From assembly GCA_002692605.1 (NCBI GenBank), contig NZLE01000147.1:1-8090 (forward strand): a stretch of DNA of 8,090 nucleotides. The letters run 5' to 3'. Numbering within the stretch: the stretch's first letter is position 1; every line of letters starts with the position of its first letter. The DNA is from Opitutia bacterium. GTDB taxonomy: Bacteria; Verrucomicrobiota; Verrucomicrobiia; Opitutales; Seribacteraceae. A program made the translations under genes and the position numbers. The notes beneath the pieces are model-generated. The model had not been told where the DNA came from, searched no databases, and saw nothing but the letters and a program-made list of their open reading frames with translations. This document shows, piece by piece, positions 1 through 6,002 of this stretch.

Positions 1-529
1 AGCTCGAATCCACAAAGGTGGGTAGATTGACGGCAAGCAAAGCGAGAGTCTCATTGGGCAAATTCGCCTCCTGTTGCTCCTCGTCGGTCAAAAGCTTGTG
101 TCCGTTGAAGCTTTCCTGACGCATCTCGTGAACGTCCTCTCGCAGTCGATCGAATTCGGTTTGCATGTTGGAACGTTCGATTCCATTGAGCATCGGATTC
201 GATGCCTCCGTTGCCAAAACCGCCATCCGCTGGTATTTCCCTATCGCAGTCTGCAGGTACCCCTCCTGCATTTGTCCCTGAGAAATCACTCCCTGCAGAT
301 TATTGCCTAAGATCTTTGCATGCCTGATGTCGTTTTGGAGACGAGATGAAAAGAGATATTGACCGGCATTCTCGTGACCGCTGGCCGTTGAGACGGGATT
401 GGTTTTGTCCAATGTTTTCTCAACGGAACGCTCAAAGCGATTCATCGCTCGCATCGATAAATCGGAGAGCGTGGAAAAAACGGGTGAAGTAGGTGAGAGC
501 ATGGAACTGAAAATTGGTAAAGCATCCAT
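1..529 (-). CDS. Divergent flagellin, N-terminal part (cut by window edge)
   Basis: The minus strand is open from an ATG at 529-527 to the left edge, giving 176 residues with no stop; an in-frame TGA lies about 30 bases upstream of the ATG, so this is the first usable start. The protein resembles the flagellin N-terminal D0/D1 helical domain, the part that packs in the filament core. Residues 48-56 (TASGHENAG) sit where typical flagellins have the SAxDDAAG stretch. Residues 59-110 form a long amphipathic helix ending in LATEASN (105-111), and a second helix leads to FNGHKLL (141-147), matching the classical FNGxKLL. The first 45 residues are poorly conserved: the usual RLSSGxRIN signature is replaced by RSVEKTLDKTNPV. 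It is therefore a diverged flagellin or flagellin-like (FlgL-type) protein. The C-terminal domain lies outside the window. I see no clear Shine-Dalgarno sequence and no convincing sigma28 or sigma54 promoter. Confidence 0.8.
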   Translation of the reverse strand, partial: MDALPIFSSMLSPTSPVFSTLSDLSMRAMNRFERSVEKTLDKTNPVSTASGHENAGQYLFSSRLQNDIRHAKILGNNLQGVISQGQMQEGYLQTAIGKYQRMAVLATEASNPMLNGIERSNMQTEFDRLREDVHEMRQESFNGHKLLTDEEQQEANLPNETLALLAVNLPTFVDSS

Positions 530-606
530 GCTTTGGCGTAAGATTGCGTAATTGTCTCACGCATGCGCTTCCTGCGCACGTGTAGAAAATCGCCAAAATT
601 CAGTGG

Positions 607-1542
607 TTAGTCAAATTTTTTTTTAACTCCCCAAAAATAAGCCAGCGCGCTCCCCATGATGCAATGAAAGACCGCACTCAGGGCGCAAGGTGCGGGAGCC
701 AAGGGAAAATGGTTGAAATGCTTACTGGTCAAAGCCATGCCCAAACCCGAATTCTGCATGCCCACTTCAATGGATATGGCTCGACTCTCCGCTTCTTCGC
801 AACGAAAAAAACGAGAGGAAAAATAACCCAAGAGAAACCCAAAGGTATGAAGACAGAACACGGATCCGGATAAAACCATCCAATACTCTAAAATTAAATC
901 TTTTTTAGCGGATAATACAAAACCTACGATCAGTAGGATAAACAGGACGGAAAAAAGAGGAGAGAAGGAAGAAACGACTTTCGCCGACCTCGGAAAGGAT
1001 CGATTCCAAACCACGCCAACGGCCAAGGGACATAAAACGATCCACAAAACGCTTTTGAGCAAACTCCAAGGATCGACTGGAACAAAGTGACCCGCAAGAA
1101 AATATACGAGCGCAGGAGTGAGGAAGACCGCCAGCAAAGTTGAGATCATGGTCATGCTCACCGATAAGGCGACTTCTCCTCTTGCCAAATAGACAATGAC
1201 GTTGGATGCCGTCCCCCCCGGGCAACTCGAAACCATGATCAGACCCAAGGCCATTTCCTGTGGTAACCCGAAGAGGTAGGCAATCGCGAACCCGCAAGCA
1301 GGCATAATCAGAAATTGGGCCCCTACCCCAATCAAAATGACCCGGGGTTTTCGCAAAACTCGAGAAAAATCCTCCGCTTTCAGGGTCATTCCCATTCCGA
1401 GCATGATCATGCCCAAACCAAACGCGATCGTTTCCTTGCCAAACCATAGAAAGGTCTCCGGTTTCCAAAGGGACGTTCCTCCAACGAGAAGGGAAAGCAA
1501 GGGGAAAAACCTCACCAACTCGTTGGAAAGCCTTTTCAGCAT
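607..1542 (-). CDS. Bile acid:sodium symporter (BASS/SBF) family transporter
   Basis: This 311-residue inner-membrane protein is almost entirely hydrophobic helices and has the usual length of bacterial BASS proteins. Family motifs are GMGMTL (49-54), SCPGGTASNV (106-115) and EVGMQNSGLG (259-268). The sodium-site residues described for the Neisseria ASBT homologue all appear with a constant offset of one: Q76, S113, N114, S127, T131, E259 and Q263, so sodium coupling is probably intact. The substrate cannot be read from sequence; bacterial relatives carry bile acids, pantoate, pyruvate or other organic anions. The start is an ATG at 1542-1540 without a clear Shine-Dalgarno sequence. It lies 48 bases downstream of the discoidin gene on the same strand, so it is probably the last gene of a unit led by the LysR regulator, which may control it. 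I see no U-tract terminator after the stop. Confidence 0.9.
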   Translation of the reverse strand: MLKRLSNELVRFFPLLSLLVGGTSLWKPETFLWFGKETIAFGLGMIMLGMGMTLKAEDFSRVLRKPRVILIGVGAQFLIMPACGFAIAYLFGLPQEMALGLIMVSSCPGGTASNVIVYLARGEVALSVSMTMISTLLAVFLTPALVYFLAGHFVPVDPWSLLKSVLWIVLCPLAVGVVWNRSFPRSAKVVSSFSPLFSVLFILLIVGFVLSAKKDLILEYWMVLSGSVFCLHTFGFLLGYFSSRFFRCEEAESRAISIEVGMQNSGLGMALTSKHFNHFPLAPAPCALSAVFHCIMGSALAYFWGVKKKFD

Positions 1543-1590
1543 TTAAAAATCAGCAAGGATTCGCTTGCCTTCGTACCTTTGGAGACAACT

Positions 1591-2121
1591 CTACTTGGCG
1601 ATTTCCCAGAACTCCACTTCACCCCAGAGGTTTCCCCAACCTCGGTATTTCGGAGACAAGCGGAAGTATCTGGCCTTAACTGCCCGAAGGTCGATTTCCG
1701 CCCATACTCCTTTTGCCGGAGTGGAAGCAAAGCCTTCGTATTCGTTGAATTCCAAAAAGGTTTCGCCATCCGCACTCACTTCAACTTTGACTTCGGACAA
1801 CTCATCGGCTCGGTCCCAAGGTTGGTAGTAAATGCGGATCACGCCGATTCTCTTCTCCGACCCCAAATCGAAATCAATCGAAGGGTTTTTCTTAAACCAT
1901 GCAGTCCAAGTGGATCTCCAACCATCTTTCGGTAATTTGCCGTCAATCAATAGGTCGACCCCGAGGCGCTTGCCGTCCATGGTGGGAGGAATCAGCGCAT
2001 TCACCTTTTGAACGGGGCTCAACCTGAACTTGCGATCATCACCATTGAGAGTTCGACTTTGAGAGTGAAGGGATGCGAACAGAAGGATAAACGACAAAAG
2101 AAAACCGAAGTAATGATTCAT
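1591..2121 (-). CDS. Secreted single-domain discoidin (F5/8 type C) protein
   Basis: The protein has 176 residues. An N-terminal signal peptide (about 1-20, hydrophobic FGFLLSFILLFASL) leads into one galactose-binding-like beta-sandwich domain. Family features in order are LLIDG (57-61), a W-rich loop (68-75), DFDLG (83-87), IRIYYQ (95-100), SADGETF (116-122), ARYFRL (150-155) and GEVEFWE (167-173). Such domains bind carbohydrates or other surfaces; no catalytic domain is attached, so it probably acts as a free periplasmic or extracellular binding module. I chose the ATG at 2121-2119 because it starts the signal peptide directly and has a purine-rich AAGAGAG upstream. The frame stays open to 2196, but that version puts 25 extra residues before the signal peptide and overlaps the LysR stop. 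It sits between the LysR and transporter genes, probably co-transcribed. The ligand is unknown. Confidence 0.82.
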   Translation of the reverse strand: MNHYFGFLLSFILLFASLHSQSRTLNGDDRKFRLSPVQKVNALIPPTMDGKRLGVDLLIDGKLPKDGWRSTWTAWFKKNPSIDFDLGSEKRIGVIRIYYQPWDRADELSEVKVEVSADGETFLEFNEYEGFASTPAKGVWAEIDLRAVKARYFRLSPKYRGWGNLWGEVEFWEIAK

Positions 2122-2125
2122 GACT
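2116..2125 (-). repeat. ATTCATGACT motif, copy 1
   Basis: First of three exact copies of this 10-mer in the window. Here the CAT inside it is the reverse complement of the discoidin gene's start codon, so the motif overlaps the translation start. Confidence 0.4.
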
Positions 2126-2141
2126 CTCTTTTGCCGATTAA

Positions 2142-2163
2142 TTGTTCTTTGCGCAAGAAACAA
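2142..2163. promoter_or_regulatory. 22-bp near-palindrome, possible operator
   Basis: TTGTT and AACAA flank a perfect central TTGCGCAA; 18 of 22 positions are symmetric, with two mismatched pairs between arms and core. It lies in the 67-base gap between the LysR stop and the discoidin ATG. The arms meet without a loop, so it looks more like a site for a dimeric DNA-binding protein than an RNA hairpin. Which protein binds is unknown; the LysR regulator encoded next to it is the obvious candidate. Confidence 0.4.
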
Positions 2164-2188
2164 GCAAAAGGAAAGGACGGTCCAACCA

Positions 2189-3118
2189 TCAGCCAAGTCG
2201 ACGATTAACCATCCAATGACAACCCGACTCTTCGGCGATCTTCATGAAAATTCTCTCCGCCTTATTCAACTTGCGACCCTTGCGAACCGAAATCCCCCAA
2301 GTGCGAAGTAATTTTTTTCGACCCAGGGGAAGGCTAATCAACTCTCCTTCATTGGCCTCTTTTTCCACCGCCCAATCAGCCATAACGCCTATACCCATGG
2401 AGACCTTGATTAACTCTTTGGCGGCTTCGGGACTGTTGATTTCCATAAACGAGGATAGTTTTAATCCTTGTCCGTCCAAATAATCGTTTAAAATTCTGAA
2501 AGTGTAACTTTCGCGGTTATAGAGAATAAAGTTCTCCATCAACAATTCGTTCCAATCCACTTTTCCGGTATTGGCCCACCTGTGCTCGACCGGAATGACC
2601 ATTCTCAATTCATCGGTGAAGCAGGGAACGAATTCTACGTCCGACATTTTTATCGGCTCCAAAGTGATGGCAAGATCGACCTCTCCAAGAGTCAACATTT
2701 GCAGGCACTTGGGGGTATCTTCGGCTCTTACCTCAAATCGGCACTGGGAGAACTGCTCCTTGAATTGGCGTAACATAGGAGGCAGAAAGAATCTGCACGC
2801 CTGTTGGCTAGCCCCCAGTCGGATTCTGCCCGCCCCGAATTTCTCAAATCCCTCCAATTCGGACCTCACCGCATCCATCTCCATTAAAAATGGGCGAGCG
2901 AAACGCAATAGCCTGTCCCCCGCTTCCGTAAGGCAAACTTTTTTGCCCTGTCTTCGGAAGAGTTGACAGCCCGTCTCATCCTCGAGGGCTTTCATCGAAT
3001 GACTGACCGCAGACTGAGTCAGAAAAAGACGCTTGGCCGTTTCGGTAAAGCTACCGGTTGAACACAAAACGTCGAATGCCTGAAGTTGCCGCGTGTCGAA
3101 GGGACGAATTCTCTTCAT
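2189..3118 (-). CDS. LysR-type transcriptional regulator
   Basis: The 309 residues match the usual LysR length and layout. A winged helix-turn-helix fills about residues 8-66 (FDTRQLQAFDVLCSTGSFTE, then AAKRLFLTQSAVSHSMKALE-like spacing, LFRRQGKKVCLTEAG). A linker helix follows (67-94), then a two-lobe periplasmic-binding-protein-like effector domain (about 97-295) that starts GRIRLGAS. Such proteins bind DNA as tetramers and respond to a small molecule, which is not evident here. The start is an ATG at 3118-3116; it has no Shine-Dalgarno sequence, but it begins right at the conserved N-terminus. The gene is divergent from the secreted protein at 3252 and is followed on the same strand by the discoidin and BASS genes, so it may control either side and itself. 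The 133-base upstream gap holds two ATTCATGA repeats that could be its binding sites. Confidence 0.93.
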   Translation of the reverse strand: MKRIRPFDTRQLQAFDVLCSTGSFTETAKRLFLTQSAVSHSMKALEDETGCQLFRRQGKKVCLTEAGDRLLRFARPFLMEMDAVRSELEGFEKFGAGRIRLGASQQACRFFLPPMLRQFKEQFSQCRFEVRAEDTPKCLQMLTLGEVDLAITLEPIKMSDVEFVPCFTDELRMVIPVEHRWANTGKVDWNELLMENFILYNRESYTFRILNDYLDGQGLKLSSFMEINSPEAAKELIKVSMGIGVMADWAVEKEANEGELISLPLGRKKLLRTWGISVRKGRKLNKAERIFMKIAEESGCHWMVNRRLG

Positions 3119-3119
3119 A

Positions 3120-3143
3120 ATTCATGACTCATGCAATTCATGA
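3120..3143 (-). promoter_or_regulatory. ATTCATGACT motif, copy 2, with second ATTCATGA half-copy
   Basis: ATTCATGACT at 3120-3129 is followed by ATTCATGA at 3136-3143, a direct repeat with a 16-base period. Bases 3123-3133 (CATGACTCATG) form an odd-centred perfect palindrome. The block lies directly upstream of the LysR start codon. Autoregulation is plausible but not shown. Confidence 0.4.
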
Positions 3144-3251
3144 TCCAAATTTGTCGATTTCATAAAAAAGACAAAAGATTTTAGCCGATCGGGGCGCTTC
3201 AAAAGTTCGTTCTCGCTTGTAGAGCGTCCAAAAAGTAATCATCATTGGAAT

Positions 3252-4199
3252 ATGTTCGGTAAGCTACGTTGGATTTTGCTTCTCTTTCCATTTTTCCTCA
3301 GCCTTGGGAACGCATGGGCTCAACTTCATCCGCAGGAAGCGGTTGGAAGAATCGTCTTCGATTCCTTCCGTTACAACAACTTCAAGCCCTTCTTCGAACG
3401 ATCGATCTTCGCCTTGAACGAAGAGGAATTCAAGTCATTCCTCTATGGCATCAGGAATCAATCGATCAGGAACGAATTAATCGCTCTTCATCGCCAACCT
3501 TTCCCCGACGACCTCATAACCGCCTCGTCCAAATGGGAGATTGCCTTTAAGCATAATTGGAGAGGGCAATGGCGTCATCTTTCCAGAAATTCTCCGGATT
3601 TCGTGCGAGAGCAATCGTTCCTCCCCATCCTTCGCGAAGCCCGTGGTTATCAAATCCAATGGGAGACGGTCAAGCTCATGGCCATCGAGGTGCTTTTGCC
3701 GGTGAGTTGGAAAAACGGACGCTTCGAGGTTAAGGGAGACGCCGATTTCGATGAAAACTCATCCAATCCGAGAACCCTGCATTTCGACCGCAACCTAAGT
3801 TACCGTCTACGCCCCGACAACCTCACCTACTCAAAAGCCTTCATGATTGGTTACGAACCCGAAGACTCCGAAAAGTCCTATGACCGAAATATCGTTGGAA
3901 ATGGCAGCGGACAAGGTGACGTAGTCGTACGCTTCGATCAATCAAGTCCGGATGAAGTCCACTACTTCTGCCCCGATCAGAAAGGTGCGGGAGGAAACAT
4001 CATCATCAAGAATTACTCTGACTTCGACAAGCCAAACCAAAGGACCGACTTACTTCTGACCTTCTCGTATGGCGAACCCTTGCAAGCTTATCAAATTCTC
4101 ATACCGGAAGTCCTGTGGACGCCCAAAGGACCTCTTTTCTGCGAAAAACCGAAATGGCTGGGTGAAACTTTCTCCACCCGGGGATTGAAATTCGAATAG
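3252..4199 (+). CDS. Secreted protein of unknown function
   Basis: I do not recognise this 315-residue protein. It begins with a clear Sec signal peptide: MFGKLR, a hydrophobic core (7-18) and an AWA cleavage motif at 21-23, leaving about 292 mature residues. The N-terminal third (24-115) is charged and probably helical; from about residue 133 the pattern looks like beta-strands, including VVVRF (224-228), NIIIKNY (249-255) and LLLTFSYG (267-274). Only two cysteines remain in the mature chain, C240 and C297, which could form a disulfide bond. There are no membrane helices after the signal peptide and no catalytic motif that I can name, so it is probably periplasmic or outer-membrane associated. 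The ATG at 3252 has no strong Shine-Dalgarno sequence, but the signal peptide supports it. It is divergent from the LysR gene and convergent with the lipoprotein gene, whose stop is 25 bases away. The surrounding ORF is a real gene by its signal peptide and consistent length. Confidence 0.8.
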   Translation: MFGKLRWILLLFPFFLSLGNAWAQLHPQEAVGRIVFDSFRYNNFKPFFERSIFALNEEEFKSFLYGIRNQSIRNELIALHRQPFPDDLITASSKWEIAFKHNWRGQWRHLSRNSPDFVREQSFLPILREARGYQIQWETVKLMAIEVLLPVSWKNGRFEVKGDADFDENSSNPRTLHFDRNLSYRLRPDNLTYSKAFMIGYEPEDSEKSYDRNIVGNGSGQGDVVVRFDQSSPDEVHYFCPDQKGAGGNIIIKNYSDFDKPNQRTDLLLTFSYGEPLQAYQILIPEVLWTPKGPLFCEKPKWLGETFSTRGLKFE

Positions 4200-4213
4200 C
4201 GTGGGGAAAGACT

Positions 4214-4238
4214 TAATCGGGCATTCAATCCCTGATTA
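4214..4238. terminator. Weak hairpin between convergent genes
   Basis: TAATCGGG (4214-4221) can pair with CCC-GATTA (4230-4238) with one bulged T and an 8-base loop. It lies after the stop of the secreted protein gene and overlaps the last codons of the facing lipoprotein gene. Neither side has a strong U-tract, so it is at best a weak shared terminator. Confidence 0.25.
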
Positions 4239-4764
4239 CCTCGATCAATTCACCCTTCTTGTATCGGACCGCCCGGATCAAACCACCTTCCTTATCCCAA
4301 GTTCGGATGATACCGTTCGCCAGACCGTCAAACCATTGGCTTTCCTCTTTCAAAAGACCATTCGCATACCAAAATCTCTCCACTCCATCTTTTTTCCCCT
4401 TGAGGAAGGAAGCCTCCGCTTTGGGTGACCCGTCGGAGTAGTTTTCCGTTGCTCGTCCCGTGTAGGGAGTGCGTTCGACGTCAAAATGCCACAATCCGGT
4501 CAACTTATCCCTGACCAGGGAAGAACCGTCGACACTCCGGATTTTCAGAAACAAGCGGGCGTTTTCCCATTTGAGGGTTTCCACGTCCAACTCCAATTGT
4601 CTGATTCTTTCCCTGCGGTCCAAGGCGTTTCCCTCCGATCTCGTAGCCTGTTCGGACTCCTCCTCCTCAAAACAGGAACAGAGAAGCGCAACGAGGCAAA
4701 AACCGGACAATGCGGCAAGAACCGTACTTCGGACTTCATTCACTGACCCACATCTCATACTCAT
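4225..4764 (-). CDS. Predicted lipoprotein with coiled coil and YwqK/MORN_2-type repeats
   Basis: This 179-residue protein starts with a hydrophobic signal (13-28) ending in L28-C29-S30-C31, an acceptable lipobox with C31 as the lipidated residue, followed by the acidic run EEEE. Residues 50-77 (RRERIRQLELDVETLKWENA and on) form a short heptad coiled coil. The C-terminal half holds three repeats with exact 24-residue spacing from G103, G127 and G151, with core pattern W-Y-x-N-G-x-x-K-E. Relatives are often auto-named YwqK-family antitoxins, but the repeat is structural and no toxin is next to it. The exact start is uncertain: ATG at 4764, ATG at 4758 or GTG at 4743 all keep the signal, and none has a strong Shine-Dalgarno sequence. 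It follows the larger repeat protein by 61 bases on the same strand, so the two are probably co-transcribed and may interact. Confidence 0.78.
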   Translation of the reverse strand: MSMRCGSVNEVRSTVLAALSGFCLVALLCSCFEEEESEQATRSEGNALDRRERIRQLELDVETLKWENARLFLKIRSVDGSSLVRDKLTGLWHFDVERTPYTGRATENYSDGSPKAEASFLKGKKDGVERFWYANGLLKEESQWFDGLANGIIRTWDKEGGLIRAVRYKKGELIEVIRD

Positions 4765-4772
4765 CCACGATT

Positions 4773-4782
4773 ATTCATGACT
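4773..4782 (-). repeat. ATTCATGACT motif, copy 3
   Basis: Third exact copy of the 10-mer, 8 bases upstream of the lipoprotein gene's first ATG and in the same orientation relative to its gene as the other two. The ATG contained in the motif is out of frame with the gene and meets TGA after four codons. Confidence 0.4.
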
Positions 4783-4825
4783 TATAAATTCTGCGAAAAC
4801 ACAGTCGACTCCATGGGATCAAGGC

Positions 4826-5788
4826 TCACTTCGCCGGAACTTCCCTTCCCTTTTCGTAGCTCTTCCTATTAAGTTCGCTTCCATCTTCATTGTAAAGAAT
4901 CCAAAGGCCGGTCTTTTCTCCGCTCAGGTAGGACCCGTCGTATCTTTTGTTACCGTTGGCATGCCAGCTCAGATAAGCCCCATGAGTCTTTCCTTCCTTG
5001 TAATAGTGTTCGTTTCTCTTTTTCCCGTTGGGATGCCAACTCTCATACGGACCATCGGGCAAATCCCCTTTGTAGTTCCAAACTTCCTTCTTCTGACCAT
5101 CCTCATACCACTCGGTGAACGGGCCATGCAACCGGCCTTTCCGGTAAGCGCCCACTTGCTTTGGGTTGCTGTTGGCGTACCAGCTTTTGAATAACCCTTC
5201 GCGCTGGTCAGCCCGATAGTTTTGCTCGTAGCTCTTCTGTCCGTTGGCAAACCACCCCGATTGCAGACCCTCTTTCCGGCCCCTTCTGAAATTCACCTCT
5301 TTCTTCTTCTGACCATTCTCGAACCATTCGATGGAAGACCCATTCAATTCACCTTTGGCGTAATGTTGAGTCAAGGTCTTTAGCTCATTGAAAAATTCCA
5401 GGTACGGACCGTGCCTATCCCCATCCTTCACTTCCCACAGAACTTGAGAACCGTCTTTGAGGGTTTTCTTCAACCAACCGCTGAACGGCTCGCTTTGGTT
5501 GGGTAGATAAACCAACTCCTCACCCTCTCTTCCACGAACCTGAAAAACGCTCGAAGCCTTTGATTTAAGCCTTCGAACCTCTACGGGATCATCCAGGTCA
5601 ACCGGTTCGTCGCTTGGTGTTTCCGCGACCGAACTCTCCTCCTTAGAAGGAAGGGAATCGAGCGGTTCGACCGGAGCGACGTTTTCAAAGGTTTTACGGT
5701 CCACCAGCAACCCAAGCGCCCAAAGCAAAACCACGACGGTAACCACCATCGGCAACCATTTGGATGCGCCACGTACCCAATAATTCAT
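4826..5788 (-). CDS. Membrane-anchored YwqK/MORN_2-type repeat protein
   Basis: This 320-residue protein has one N-terminal membrane helix (about 12-29, PMVVTVVVLLWALGLLV) and then an acidic, proline-rich linker (36-70). Tandem repeats follow, with starts at G127, G150, G174, G198, G222, G246, G270 and G294, an almost perfect 24-residue period; a degenerate copy precedes them at about 102-126. Each repeat follows GxxxxWxxNGxKxxxxxYxxG, as in MORN_2/YwqK repeats, and should form beta-hairpins stacked into a long sheet, most likely in the periplasm. I chose the ATG at 5788-5786 because AAGGAAAAGG lies upstream at suitable spacing. The frame stays open to a TTG at 5881, but that start lacks a good ribosome site and adds a basic, low-complexity stretch. 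The lipoprotein gene downstream has the same repeat type, so the two look like paralogues. The function is unknown. Confidence 0.82.
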   Translation of the reverse strand: MNYWVRGASKWLPMVVTVVVLLWALGLLVDRKTFENVAPVEPLDSLPSKEESSVAETPSDEPVDLDDPVEVRRLKSKASSVFQVRGREGEELVYLPNQSEPFSGWLKKTLKDGSQVLWEVKDGDRHGPYLEFFNELKTLTQHYAKGELNGSSIEWFENGQKKKEVNFRRGRKEGLQSGWFANGQKSYEQNYRADQREGLFKSWYANSNPKQVGAYRKGRLHGPFTEWYEDGQKKEVWNYKGDLPDGPYESWHPNGKKRNEHYYKEGKTHGAYLSWHANGNKRYDGSYLSGEKTGLWILYNEDGSELNRKSYEKGREVPAK

Positions 5789-5968
5789 AGGTTCGACCTT
5801 TTCCTTACGCGCTGGGCCGCGGCGTGGCGTTTCAAGGGTTTCATTGGCAAGATTCTCTGAAAATGCCAAAGTTTTTCGCAAAGCTCAAGGTTCTATCCCT
5901 GAAATTTCGACATCCGCCAACTTTCCTCCGTACCTGTGGCCATACGATGGACCTTTGTTCCAATTGGG

Positions 5969-5997
5969 TTGGCAATCCCCTTTGAATCCATTATAAA
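5969..5997 (+). promoter_or_regulatory. Sigma70-like promoter for the aminomutase gene
   Basis: TTGGCA (5969-5974) and TATAAA (5992-5997) each match the consensus at five of six positions and are separated by the ideal 17 bases. Transcription would begin near 6004, within or just beside the start codons at 6003 and 6006, so the message may lack a leader. A CCAATTGG palindrome (5960-5967) sits just upstream of the -35 box and could be an operator. Confidence 0.5.
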
Positions 5998-6002
5998 CAT
6001 CG

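Noticed and set aside
74..310. Plus-strand ORF of 78 codons
   Set aside because: It lies opposite the flagellin reading frame and shows no protein family signal; the minus frame has clear flagellin features.
564..578. TGCGC-TTCCT-GCGCA hairpin between the flagellin and transporter genes
   Set aside because: The stem is only 5 bp and no T-run follows on either strand, so I do not call a terminator; it may be a leader hairpin of the flagellin mRNA.
586..614. TTGACT-17-GATTTT as a flagellin promoter on the minus strand
   Set aside because: The -35 box is good but the -10 box matches only three of six positions, and no flagellar sigma factor site was found.
905..1468. Minus-strand ORF of 187 codons
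   Set aside because: It is another frame of the BASS transporter gene, rich in R, G and F as shadow frames are, while the transporter frame has all family motifs.
4225..5788. Toxin-antitoxin system (YwqK antitoxin label)
   Set aside because: The proteins are membrane or lipid anchored, large and repeat-based, with no small toxin gene adjacent; the label is only a name inherited by the repeat family.
5789..5881. N-terminal extension of the membrane repeat protein from a TTG at 5881
   Set aside because: The TTG has no good ribosome site, while the ATG at 5788 has AAGGAAAAGG upstream and starts right before the membrane helix. It cannot be fully excluded.
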